Below, one piece after another: positions 42,447 to 50,718 of a stretch of DNA of 64,000 nt (the first letter of the stretch is position 1; each line of letters starts with the position of its first letter). Below the pieces are notes generated by a model. That model ran no database searches. It worked only from the letters and a program-made list of their open reading frames with translations, and had not been told where the DNA came from. The translations under genes were made by a program, and so were the position numbers. This DNA is from Nakamurella aerolata. Its GTDB lineage: Bacteria > Actinomycetota > Actinomycetes > Mycobacteriales > Nakamurellaceae. The stretch is from NCBI RefSeq assembly GCF_013002705.1, contig NZ_JABEND010000002.1, positions 558,001 to 622,000 on the forward strand. The letters are read 5' to 3'.

Positions 42447-43592
42447 ATGGCAAAGAGCGTTCCCGGCCAGACCAAGCGCGCTCCGCAGAGCCCGGGCACC
42501 GCCCGGAGCACGAGTCCCGGCCAAACCAAGCGCAACCCGCAGACCCCGCGCACGAGCATCGGGCGGTTCAAGCGCACCGGGCAGACCGCGAGCACGGGGC
42601 CTGCCACGGGCACAACGCAGACCGAGCGCACCGGGCAGAGCGCCAGCCCGGGGCCGGGCACCGGGGTGGCGCGCCGGCGACAACGGCTGTCGGACGCCGA
42701 GACAGCCGATCGCATGCTCGCCGCGGCCAGGGCCATGGTGGTGGACGGCGGACTCACCGTCAGCCTTGAGCACTTGAGCTTCGAGGATGTGATCAGGGAC
42801 GCCGGGGTGGCGCGCAGCGCCGTCTACCGCCGCTGGCCGTACAAGGACTTGTTCTGGGCCGACGTGCTGGTGGAGTTGGCGTCCGGAGTGGCCCCCGCGG
42901 TGCGCGCCAACCAGGACGCGATTGCTGCGGTGAACAGCACGCTGCTGGGTTGGGCCGACCGGCTCGAGCAGCCCGGCGCTCGGCTCGCCGCGGCCGCAGA
43001 TGCGTTGCAGCAGGGCGCTTTGCGGGAGTTCGCATCGTTCGACTCCTCACCGCAGTGGCGCACCTACTTCGCGATCCATGCCACCTACTTCTCGCTGCCC
43101 GATGCTGAGCTGCGCGAGCGGGTCGGAGCCGCACTCGTGCTGGCGGAGGACGCCTTCAATGCCGACCTGGCCGACAGCTATCGATCCATTGCCGACATGC
43201 TTGGGTTGCGGGTCAAGCCGGCGACCGGTCTGGACTTCCCTGCGATCGCGGTGCTGGCGATGGGCTTGATCCGTGGATTGGTGTTGATGGCACCGGGCAA
43301 TCCGCAGATCGCCGCCCGCCGGTTCCCGGCGCCCGCCGCTGACGCCGAACCCAGGCCCGCCGCTGACGCCGGACCCAGGGCCGCCGACGTCCCCGTCGCC
43401 GATGCTGGTGATGGCGACGCGCACTCCGGGTGGTCACTGCCGGCGGTGGGGCTCGCCGCGCTCACCGTCGACCAGCTGGAAGCAGACCCGGCCGTGCGCT
43501 GGGACGCGGCCCGAACCGACCGGCTGCGCAACGCGCTCACCAAGTCGTCCTGGGCACCAGGGCCGGCGGGCACAGCTGGGAACCGGCACTGA
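42447..43592 (+). CDS. TetR-family transcriptional regulator with low-complexity N- and C-termini
   Basis: 381 aa, long for the family (about 200). The first 75 residues are PGQTKR/TGQT-type low complexity. The TetR helix-turn-helix follows at about 80-130 (ARAMVVDGGLTVSLEHLSFE then RDAGVARSAVYRRWPYKDLF), then a ligand-binding domain. After residue 290 come PAPAADA repeats and a final helical segment. It probably represses the divergent membrane gene through the palindrome at 42403-42423; the ligand is unknown. Confidence 0.88.
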   Translation: MAKSVPGQTKRAPQSPGTARSTSPGQTKRNPQTPRTSIGRFKRTGQTASTGPATGTTQTERTGQSASPGPGTGVARRRQRLSDAETADRMLAAARAMVVDGGLTVSLEHLSFEDVIRDAGVARSAVYRRWPYKDLFWADVLVELASGVAPAVRANQDAIAAVNSTLLGWADRLEQPGARLAAAADALQQGALREFASFDSSPQWRTYFAIHATYFSLPDAELRERVGAALVLAEDAFNADLADSYRSIADMLGLRVKPATGLDFPAIAVLAMGLIRGLVLMAPGNPQIAARRFPAPAADAEPRPAADAGPRAADVPVADAGDGDAHSGWSLPAVGLAALTVDQLEADPAVRWDAARTDRLRNALTKSSWAPGPAGTAGNRH

Positions 43593-43607
43593 CCATCCAG
43601 CACTCGC

Positions 43608-43707
43608 CATCCAGCACGGAACGAGCACTGAACAACCAGCACGGAACGAGTACTGAACATCCAGCACGGAACGAGCACTGAACATCCAGCACTGAGCGGG
43701 CACGGAA
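43608..43707. repeat. 25-bp intergenic tandem array, four full units
   Basis: Units start at 43608, 43633, 43658 and 43683; the consensus begins CATCCAGCACGGAACGAGCA and ends CTGAA. A 14-bp partial unit precedes at 43594. Units 1 and 3 are identical, unit 4 is diverged. There are no spacers between units, so it is not a CRISPR. It fills most of the 245 bp between the TetR gene and the BI-1 gene. Confidence 0.93.
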
Positions 43708-43838
43708 CGAGCGCTGAACATCGGGAACTGATTGGCTCGTCACGGCGTTACACAAAACGGAAGCGGCCCCCAGAGAACAGCCGGCCGCAGATCAGCGACT
43801 GAATCACGCTGGTTCGATCCCCTGAGACGGAGGAGACC

Positions 43839-44618
43839 GTGCCCAGTTCCAACCCGGCATTCCAGAACATGCAGCGGGTGATCGACGCACCGCAGGCGCC
43901 GACCGCCGACACCCTGCAGAACATGTACAACCAGCCCAGCTACGCCAAGCCGGCGCAGCCGATGGACCGTGGCCTGACCCTTGACGACGTGGTCGCCAAG
44001 ACCGCGACGCTGCTCGGTGTCGCGCTGATCGTCGGTGTGCTGACCGCGTACTTCAACCTGCAGATGCTGGCGATTCCCGGCGCCCTTGTCGGCTTCGGCA
44101 TCGCGCTGTTCGTGATCTTCAAGCGGTCGACCAACCCCGCGCTGATCACCGCCTACTCGGTGGCCGAGGGTGCCTTCCTCGGCGCCGTCACCAGCGTCTT
44201 CAACGCGCATTTCCCCGGCATCGCCTACCAGGCCGTGCTCGGCACCGCCGGCGTCTTCATCGGCATGCTGATCGTCTACAAGACCGGCGTCATCCGGGTG
44301 ACACCCAAGTTCACCAAGGTCGTCGTCGGCGCGATGATCGGCCTCGTCATCCTGATGCTGGCCAACCTGGTTGCCTCGTTCTTCATCGACGGCGGGCTCG
44401 GCCTGCGCGATGGCGGCACCCTCGCCATCATCTTCTCGGTGGTCGCGATCATCATCGCCGCGCTGAGCTTCATGCTCGACTTCGAGGCGATCGACCAGGC
44501 CATCAAGGCCGGCGCCCCGGCGAAGACCGCCTGGTACTTCTCGTTCGGGCTGATGGTCACCCTGGTGTGGCTGTACCTGGAGATCCTGCGCCTGCTCGGC
44601 TATCTGCGCAGCGAGTGA
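43839..44618 (+). CDS. Bax inhibitor-1/YccA-family membrane protein
   Basis: 259 aa with seven membrane helices. It contains the actinobacterial-type N-terminus (LDDVVAKTATLLGVALIVGV), ALITAYSVAEGAFLGAVTSV and the C-terminal LDFEAIDQAIKAGAPAKTAW with conserved Asp and Glu. BI-1 proteins are implicated in calcium leak; the role in actinomycetes is unknown. CGGAGGAGACC precedes the GTG start. Confidence 0.92.
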   Translation: MPSSNPAFQNMQRVIDAPQAPTADTLQNMYNQPSYAKPAQPMDRGLTLDDVVAKTATLLGVALIVGVLTAYFNLQMLAIPGALVGFGIALFVIFKRSTNPALITAYSVAEGAFLGAVTSVFNAHFPGIAYQAVLGTAGVFIGMLIVYKTGVIRVTPKFTKVVVGAMIGLVILMLANLVASFFIDGGLGLRDGGTLAIIFSVVAIIIAALSFMLDFEAIDQAIKAGAPAKTAWYFSFGLMVTLVWLYLEILRLLGYLRSE

Positions 44619-44697
44619 CCGGCTGGCACCGACGCCGATCAGACCCTGGGACATCCCCGGCGCAACCCGAACTGAAGCCAACCACCACCCGAACTGA

Positions 44698-45108
44698 ATG
44701 ACGAGCGCAACCCCAGGCCCGCAGCCGGACGACCTGATCCGTCGGCTGCGGGCCTGGCCCGTCTCGTCCTGGACCGCGGAGCGGCGGGCCGCCGTCAGGG
44801 CGACCATGCACCAGCTGGTGGCACTCTCGGCGGCGCCGGCCCAACCGCTGCCCGAGCTCGCGGCGACCAGCTACCCGGACCAGCTGGCCGTGCTCTACCG
44901 CGAGGCCGTGCTCGATGGTGACGCCGTGCTCGATGGTGACGCCGTGCTCGATGGTGACGCGGTGCTCGATGGCGAGGCGGTGCTCGATGGTGACGCGGTG
45001 CTCGATCGCGAGGCGCGCGGGGGCGCCGGCGGCACCAACCCGCCCGCGGCCGCGGCTGCTGCCGATCGACTGCTCGCCGACCTGGCCGCCAGGCTCGGCT
45101 GGCGCTGA
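44698..45108 (+). CDS. Conserved-looking small protein with VLDGDA repeats
   Basis: 136 aa. The N-terminal domain (DDLIRRLRAWPVSSWTAERR then ATMHQLVALSAAPAQPLPEL) and the C-terminal helix ADRLLADLAARLGW flank six 18-bp repeats encoding VLDGDA/VLDGEA. I do not recognise a named family. Its 3' 214 bp lie antisense to the SGNH hydrolase frame. The start could be leaderless or further downstream; no clear Shine-Dalgarno. Confidence 0.6.
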   Translation: MTSATPGPQPDDLIRRLRAWPVSSWTAERRAAVRATMHQLVALSAAPAQPLPELAATSYPDQLAVLYREAVLDGDAVLDGDAVLDGDAVLDGEAVLDGDAVLDREARGGAGGTNPPAAAAAADRLLADLAARLGWR

Positions 45109-46103
45109 CGACGGCGCTGATCGGCCGGGCGGCTCAGCCTGCCCGCCCAGCGGCGTAGCGCTGTGCGCGCGGCGTCCAGCACCGCCGGCCGCATCGCCGC
45201 CACCGCTCGGGCGTAACCGGCGGCGCTGGGGTGGAACCCGTCGGCGAAGAACAGATCAGGCCGACCCCGGAAGCCGGGGGAGACCAGCCGGCCGATCGGC
45301 ACCACCGCACCGCCCGCCGCCGTGACCGCCCGCGCCTGCGCCCCCGCCAACCGATGCGACCAGCGGGTCACCAGGGTGCGCAGCGGTTGCGGGATCGGCG
45401 CGATCACCCCGAAATCGGGACAGGTGGCCACCACCACCTCGATGTGCTGCCGGCGCAGCGCCGCCACCGCGGCGCCGAGCCGGACCGCCGCCCGGTGCGG
45501 TGGCACCTGCCCGGTGATGTCGTTCGCTCCGATGACGATCACCGCAACGTCGACGCCGGCTGCGGCCGCGCGGCGCACCTGCCCGATCAACTCATTCGAC
45601 GTCGCCCCGACCCGGCCAACGGTGAGCAGCCGCACCGGACGCCCGAGCTCGTCGGCGACCTCGCGACTCAACAACACCCCGGGCAACTCGTCCGGCAGTT
45701 CGCAGCCGTAGCCGACCGCGGTGGAGTCGCCCAGCAGCACCAGCGACAGCGCCCGTTCACCGGGCTCGCCATCGGTCGTTCGGTGACCGCCCGGAGCGGC
45801 GCCGGGAAAATAGGTTCCGTCGCCGTTCGGCGGCGGGATGTCGCCGAGCGCCGTTGCCGATCCCGGTGGGATCGCGCCGGCGGCGACCGCGGCGTTGACC
45901 GCCGCCTCCTCGATGGCGGTGCTGGTTGCCTTGGCCTGCCGCTGCATCGTGGTCCACGCCAACGCGGCCGCGCCGATCACGGCGGTGACGGCCGCCGCTG
46001 CCGCCGGCGTCGCGGCATGGCGCCCGCCGGCCGTGGCCCGGCCCTGGCCCGGGTCCTGATGCCGACCCTGTTCCCGATTCCCCTGTTCCCGATTCCCGAC
46101 CAT
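44895..46103 (-). CDS. SGNH/GDSL-type hydrolase with repeat tail
   Basis: 402 aa from ATG 46103 (AGGAG 5 nt upstream). One N-terminal membrane helix (AAVTAVIGAAALAW) precedes the hydrolase: LVLLGDSTAVGYG (Ser about 127), GATSNEL, VIGANDITG and FADGFHPSAAGY supply blocks I, II, III and V. It is probably an esterase or lipase working outside the membrane. The natural end of the fold is near RRWAGRLS, but the frame continues about 70 residues through SPSSTA repeats, antisense to the neighbouring gene. The extreme N-terminus has an NREQG repeat. Confidence 0.85.
   Translation of the reverse strand: MVGNREQGNREQGRHQDPGQGRATAGGRHAATPAAAAAVTAVIGAAALAWTTMQRQAKATSTAIEEAAVNAAVAAGAIPPGSATALGDIPPPNGDGTYFPGAAPGGHRTTDGEPGERALSLVLLGDSTAVGYGCELPDELPGVLLSREVADELGRPVRLLTVGRVGATSNELIGQVRRAAAAGVDVAVIVIGANDITGQVPPHRAAVRLGAAVAALRRQHIEVVVATCPDFGVIAPIPQPLRTLVTRWSHRLAGAQARAVTAAGGAVVPIGRLVSPGFRGRPDLFFADGFHPSAAGYARAVAAMRPAVLDAARTALRRWAGRLSRPADQRRRQRQPSLAARSASSRSAAAAAAGGLVPPAPPRASRSSTASPSSTASPSSTASPSSTASPSSTASPSSTASR
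44908..45015. repeat. 18-bp x6 tandem repeat read in frame on both strands
   Basis: Units start at 44908, 44926, 44944, 44962, 44980 and 44998; consensus GTGCTCGATGGTGACGCC. Plus strand: VLDGDA. Minus strand: SPSSTA, at the C-terminus of the SGNH hydrolase frame. Confidence 0.95.
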
Positions 46104-46446
46104 TGACGCTCCTGCTGCTGCCATTCCCACCGCTGACGGCCACCTGACCGTGCCTCATTGCTACACCCGGTTCACCAGGCCGGGACCGCCGGGGTTGGTC
46201 GCGCAGGGCCGCGGTCGGGTGCGCGGTCGGGTGCACGGACGGACGGGCCGCGGCCCGGCAGTTCAGCGCGACGGACGCCGGCGCCGCCGTCGGCCATGAC
46301 GGGCCGCCGCCCACCGGCCCGGCGGCAGCTAGCCTGAAGGCGGTCGCCGCCGGGCAAGTGGTCAGCCGGTCACCTGGTGATCGGTCGCCATGGTCACCAT
46401 GTGCGACTCGCACCGGCGAGCATTCATCGAACGGAGGGACGCACGG
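46104..46446. other. Non-coding interval before cystathionine beta-synthase
   Basis: 343 bp with no supported gene. It contains CATGGT-C-ACCATG (46389-46401), a 13-bp palindrome that overlaps an in-frame ATG, and TAGCCT at about 46331, a possible -10. No SAM or other riboswitch pattern is evident. Confidence 0.5.
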
Positions 46447-47811
46447 GTGAAGTACGCGGAATCGGTGGTGGACCTGGTCGGCGGCACGCCGCTGGTCAAG
46501 CTCAACGCGCTCACCGAAGGGCTGGCACCGCTGGTGCTGGCCAAGGTGGAATACGTCAACCCAGGTGGCAGCGTCAAAGACCGCATCGCGCTCAAGATGA
46601 TCGAGGCGGCTGAGGCGTCCGGGGAGCTGCAGCCCGGCGGCACCATCGTCGAACCAACCTCGGGCAACACCGGTGTGGGGCTGGCGCTGGTGGCCCAGCA
46701 ACGCGGGTACAAGTGCATCTTCGTCTGCCCCGACAAGGTCAGCGAGGACAAGCGAAACGTGTTGCGCGCCTACGGTGCCGAGGTGGTCGTCTGCCCGACG
46801 GCTGTCGCGCCGGACGACCCAGATTCGTACTACTCGGTGTCCGACCGGCTGGTCCGCGAGACCCCGGGTGCCTGGAAACCCGACCAGTACTCCAACCCCA
46901 ACAACCCGGCGAGTCACTACGCCTCCACCGGGCCGGAGATCTGGGCGGACACCGACGGCAAGATCACCCACTTCGTCGCCGGGGTCGGCACCGGCGGCAC
47001 CATCTCCGGCACCGGCCGTTACCTGAAAGAGCAGTCCGGCGGCAAGGTGCAGGTGATCGGCGCCGACCCGGAGGGCAGCGTCTATTCCGGCGGCACCGGT
47101 CGGCCGTACCTGGTGGAGGGTGTCGGCGAAGATTTCTGGCCGGACGCCTACGACCGCGACGTCGCCGACCGGATCGTCCCGGTCTCCGACGCCGAATCGT
47201 TCGAGGTGACCAGGCGACTGGCCCGTGAGGAGGGGCTGCTGGTCGGTGGCTCCTGCGGGATGGCGGTGGCCGCCGCGTTGGAGGTCGCCAAAGACCTCAC
47301 CGCTGACGACGTGCTGGTGGTGCTGCTGCCGGACGGCGGGCGCGGCTACCTGTCGAAAATCTTCTCCGATTCGTGGATGGCGTCGTACGGGTTCCTGGCC
47401 AGGGACGACTCGGCGACCGTCGGGGATGTGTTGCGCGCCAAGGGCGGCGAGCTGCCGGCGCTGGTGCACACCCATCCCACCGAGACGGTCCGCGACGCCG
47501 TCGAGATTCTGCACGAGTACTCGGTGTCGCAGATGCCGGTGGTCAACGCCGAGCCGCCGGTGATGGCCGGCGAGGTGGCGGGTTCGGTCAGCGAAAAAGC
47601 GTTGCTGGACAAGCTGTTCTCCGGTGCCGCCGCGCCGGCCGATCAGGTGTCCAAGCATATGGACCCGCCGTTCCCGTTGGTCGGCGCCGGCGAGCCGGTG
47701 GCCGCCGCCCGGACCGCGCTGGAGAGCGTCGACGCGGTGATGGTGGTGGAGGACGGCAAGCCCGCAGGCGTGTTGACCCGCGCCGACCTGTTGGCCTTCC
47801 TGGCCAGTTGA
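46447..47811 (+). CDS. cbs: Cystathionine beta-synthase
   Basis: 454 aa. The fold-type II PLP domain has its lysine in VNPGGSVKDRIALKM (Lys44), the substrate loop PTSGNTGVGLAL and the phosphate loop GTGGTISGTGRYLKE. Two C-terminal CBS domains (about 335-454) follow, with VSQMPVVN and AVMVVEDGKPAGVLTRADLL. It condenses serine and homocysteine to cystathionine; an O-acetylserine sulfhydrylase side activity is possible. The frame is open to 46390, but the GTG at 46447 has GGAGG 9 nt upstream. It is followed by the gamma-synthase/lyase gene. Confidence 0.95.
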   Translation: MKYAESVVDLVGGTPLVKLNALTEGLAPLVLAKVEYVNPGGSVKDRIALKMIEAAEASGELQPGGTIVEPTSGNTGVGLALVAQQRGYKCIFVCPDKVSEDKRNVLRAYGAEVVVCPTAVAPDDPDSYYSVSDRLVRETPGAWKPDQYSNPNNPASHYASTGPEIWADTDGKITHFVAGVGTGGTISGTGRYLKEQSGGKVQVIGADPEGSVYSGGTGRPYLVEGVGEDFWPDAYDRDVADRIVPVSDAESFEVTRRLAREEGLLVGGSCGMAVAAALEVAKDLTADDVLVVLLPDGGRGYLSKIFSDSWMASYGFLARDDSATVGDVLRAKGGELPALVHTHPTETVRDAVEILHEYSVSQMPVVNAEPPVMAGEVAGSVSEKALLDKLFSGAAAPADQVSKHMDPPFPLVGAGEPVAAARTALESVDAVMVVEDGKPAGVLTRADLLAFLAS

Positions 47812-47911
47812 CGGCCAGCCCGCCGACGCGAGCCCGCCGCCACCAGCCAAGCAGCACCAGTACTCACAGCGCGCCCACCGGCGCACCGCAGCCAGAACAG
47901 GACATCCACCC

Positions 47912-49147
47912 ATGACGCAGCCACCCGTGACGCAGCCGCCCGATCAGCCAGCAGCACAGCCCAGCAATCACGGCGGGCCCGTCGACGGGACATCGCCCTG
48001 GGCCGACGACGGGTTTGCCACCAAGGCGATCCATGCCGGGCAGGAGCCCGAGGAGCGGACCGGCGCGGTGGCGGTGCCGATCTTCCAGACCTCGACCTAC
48101 GCGCAGGATCAGGTCGGTATCACCCGGGCCGGCTACGACTACTCAAGGGCAGGCAATCCCACCCGCACCGCGCTGGAAGAAGCCCTCTCCGCGCTGGAGA
48201 ACGGAAGGCACACAGCGGCTTTCGCCTCCGGCATGGCCGCAGCCGACGCCGCGCTGCGGGCCCTGCTGCGGCCCGGTGACCACCTGATCATCCCGATCGA
48301 CGCCTACGGCGGGACCTTCCGGCTGATCGACAAGATCGCGGTGCCGTGGGGCGTCAGCTACACCGCGGTGCCGCTGGGCGACACCGGCGCCGTCCGCGCC
48401 GCCCTGCGGCCCGAGACCAAGCTGATCTGGTGCGAGACGCCGACCAACCCGCTGCTCGGCATCGCCGACATCGCCGCGCTCGCCGACATCGCCCATGGCG
48501 CTCCTGGTGGTGCGAAACTGTTGGTGGACAACACCTTCGCCACTGCGTACCTGCAGCAACCGCTGGAACTCGGGGCCGACGTGGTGCTGCACTCCACCAC
48601 CAAGTACATCGGCGGCCACTCCGACGTGATCGGCGGATCGCTCACCACCGCCGACGACGAGATCGGCGAGCAGTTCGCTTTCCATGCCAAGTCGATGGGC
48701 GGAGTGGCCGGACCGTTCGACTCCTGGCTCACCTTGCGCGGGGTGAAAACCCTTGCGGTGCGGATGGATCGGCACTGCGACAACGCCGAGCAGATCGTCG
48801 AGCTGCTCACCGAAAACCCGAAGGTCGGCACCGTCTACTACCCGGGGCTGCCCGAGCACCCCGGCCACCAGGTGGCAGCACGGCAGATGCGCCGGTTCGG
48901 CGGCATGGTCAGCTTCCGGGTGCGCGGCGGCCAGGAAGAAGCAGTGAAAATCTGCTCGCGGACCCGACTGTTCACGCTCGGCGAGTCGCTGGGCGGTGTC
49001 GAATCGCTGATCGAGGTGCCCGCGCTGATGACGCACATGAGCGTCGCCGGTTCCGAACTGGAGGTTCCCGCCGACCTGATCCGGATCTCCGTCGGCATCG
49101 AGGACATCGACGACCTGATGACCGATCTTGCCGACGCCCTCGCCTGA
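47912..49147 (+). CDS. metB: Cystathionine gamma-synthase/gamma-lyase
   Basis: 411 aa of the Cys/Met PLP family. The PLP lysine lies in HSTTKYIGGHSDVIGG (Lys231). Other landmarks are YDYSRAGNPTRTALEEALSA, FASGMAAADA, ETPTNPLLGIADI and the C-terminal SLGGVESLIEVPALMTHMSV. Sequence does not safely separate synthase from lyase; with the upstream cbs a reverse trans-sulfuration pair is equally plausible. AGGA lies 9 nt before the ATG. The first 30 residues are a Pro/Gln-rich extension. Confidence 0.93.
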   Translation: MTQPPVTQPPDQPAAQPSNHGGPVDGTSPWADDGFATKAIHAGQEPEERTGAVAVPIFQTSTYAQDQVGITRAGYDYSRAGNPTRTALEEALSALENGRHTAAFASGMAAADAALRALLRPGDHLIIPIDAYGGTFRLIDKIAVPWGVSYTAVPLGDTGAVRAALRPETKLIWCETPTNPLLGIADIAALADIAHGAPGGAKLLVDNTFATAYLQQPLELGADVVLHSTTKYIGGHSDVIGGSLTTADDEIGEQFAFHAKSMGGVAGPFDSWLTLRGVKTLAVRMDRHCDNAEQIVELLTENPKVGTVYYPGLPEHPGHQVAARQMRRFGGMVSFRVRGGQEEAVKICSRTRLFTLGESLGGVESLIEVPALMTHMSVAGSELEVPADLIRISVGIEDIDDLMTDLADALA

Positions 49148-49398
49148 CCGGTTCCGACGGGGACCCAGGGCGACGACGCGGCGGCAGCCACCCGCGCCGA
49201 CGCGCCCCGCCCACAGCGCGCCGCCGCCACCACCTGCACGTCCCACCTGCGGACACCAGCCGCCTGCGACACTGCCGCCGACGGCTCTTCGACGGGGTGG
49301 CTGCGGCATTGGTTCCGCCGTGATCCGGTGAGAATTCCACCGCGCCCACTTCGGGAAAATCCCTGCGCGACAGCGGTTCTGTTCGGAACAATCACGGC

Positions 49399-50679
49399 AT
49401 GATCGCCCAGCGCAACCCGACCGGACCGGCTCGTACCGGGGCGTCCGAGGCCGCCCGCAACCGCGCGGACGATGTGGTCGATGTCGATCCGCTGCTGCTG
49501 CCGGCCGACGATCCCGATGCCACCGCACGGATGTCGCCGGAGGACTACGACTGGTACACCGCCGCTGGGCTCGACAAGAACGACGAAGCCGAACTCCGTG
49601 ACGAGCACTTCCAGGCCGAGCACAGCGCGCTGGCGCTGGTGCTGCGCGCCGACCAGCTCGAGGTTGCGGTGGTCGCCGGGCACGGCGAGGTGATCGCCCG
49701 CCAGGTCAGCGCCAGAATCGACGGGCTGTGGGACGACCCCGCTGCGGCAATGGGCGAACTGCGCGAGCGGGTGGCAGAAGTGCTGCATGCCATCGACGTG
49801 ATCGATCCGCTGCGGTTGGCCGGCATCGGCGTCGCCGTCGACGGCCAGGTCAACGCCAGGACCGGCGACGTCAGCTTCACCACTGCCGACCAGCCGGAAC
49901 TGCCCATTGCGTTGCGCGACATGCTGAATGAGGAGTTCGCCGTCGCCGCCGACCAGAGCGCAGAGCGCATCCGGCTGCTCAGCACCGGCGCCGCGGTTGG
50001 CGCCGCCGAACACTGGCGCGGTGCTGCCGTCGGCCGGCCCAACGCGCTGATCCTGCAACTGGACGACACCATCGAGGGTGCGCTGGTGCTTGACGGTGAA
50101 CTGCTGACCGGGCCGACCGGAAATGCCGGCCGCATCGGACATATCAGCGTCGACCCGTACGGCCCGGAGTGCCGCTGCGGCGGCCGCGGCTGCCTGCAGG
50201 CGATCGCCGGCGGCGCCGCCATCGTCGACTGGGCCATCGGCCACGGATCCGCGCGCAAGCCCACCGCGCACCGCTCGCCCGGCCCCGGCGCCACGGTCCG
50301 GCCGGCTGCCGCGGCCGGTGCGGGCGGCGCCGCCCGCGAGTTGCTGCCGCACGCCGACGTCCTCGGCGTTGCCGCCGCCGCCCGGCGCGGCGACCCGGTG
50401 GCGCTGGCGACGTTCCGGCGAGCCGGCGAGGCCATCGGCCAGGCGCTGGCCGGTGCGGTCACCCTGCTCGACCTTGACGTGGTGGTGTTGGCCGGCGCGC
50501 TGGCCGGGGTCGGTCCGGTGCTCTTCGACCCCATCGCTGACGGCTACGAGTGTTACGCGGCGCTGCCGTACGCCAGTGGGCCGCGCATCATCCCGGCCGT
50601 GCTCGGCGCCGACGCCGCCAGCATCGGCGCCGCCGCCGGGTTGCTGGCCCGCGGGTGCGTGCCGCAGCGTCCGTCCTGA
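49399..50679 (+). CDS. Degenerate ROK-family protein (probably not a kinase)
   Basis: 426 aa. The zinc site of ROK proteins is present (GHISVDPYGPECRCGGRGCL). However, the N-terminal phosphate loop DxGxT is absent (ALVLRADQLEVAVVAG), the GTGxGGG loop is replaced by LDDTIEGALVLDG, and NAGExGH reads NAGRIGH. It therefore lacks key sugar-kinase residues. No helix-turn-helix is seen at the N-terminus, which instead has about 70 polar residues. It could be a regulatory or structural relic. An AACAAT lies 6 nt before the ATG. Confidence 0.8.
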   Translation: MIAQRNPTGPARTGASEAARNRADDVVDVDPLLLPADDPDATARMSPEDYDWYTAAGLDKNDEAELRDEHFQAEHSALALVLRADQLEVAVVAGHGEVIARQVSARIDGLWDDPAAAMGELRERVAEVLHAIDVIDPLRLAGIGVAVDGQVNARTGDVSFTTADQPELPIALRDMLNEEFAVAADQSAERIRLLSTGAAVGAAEHWRGAAVGRPNALILQLDDTIEGALVLDGELLTGPTGNAGRIGHISVDPYGPECRCGGRGCLQAIAGGAAIVDWAIGHGSARKPTAHRSPGPGATVRPAAAAGAGGAARELLPHADVLGVAAAARRGDPVALATFRRAGEAIGQALAGAVTLLDLDVVVLAGALAGVGPVLFDPIADGYECYAALPYASGPRIIPAVLGADAASIGAAAGLLARGCVPQRPS

Positions 50680-50718
50680 GCGCACCCGGCCAGGGCCGGA
50701 TGCGGCAGGATCGAGCCC

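Noticed and set aside
43594-43721. Possible CRISPR-like array
   Set aside because: The 25-bp units are contiguous with no unique spacers, and no cas gene is present.
46104-46446. SAM or other riboswitch before cystathionine beta-synthase
   Set aside because: No recognisable conserved core or expression-platform hairpin with a U-run could be found by eye.
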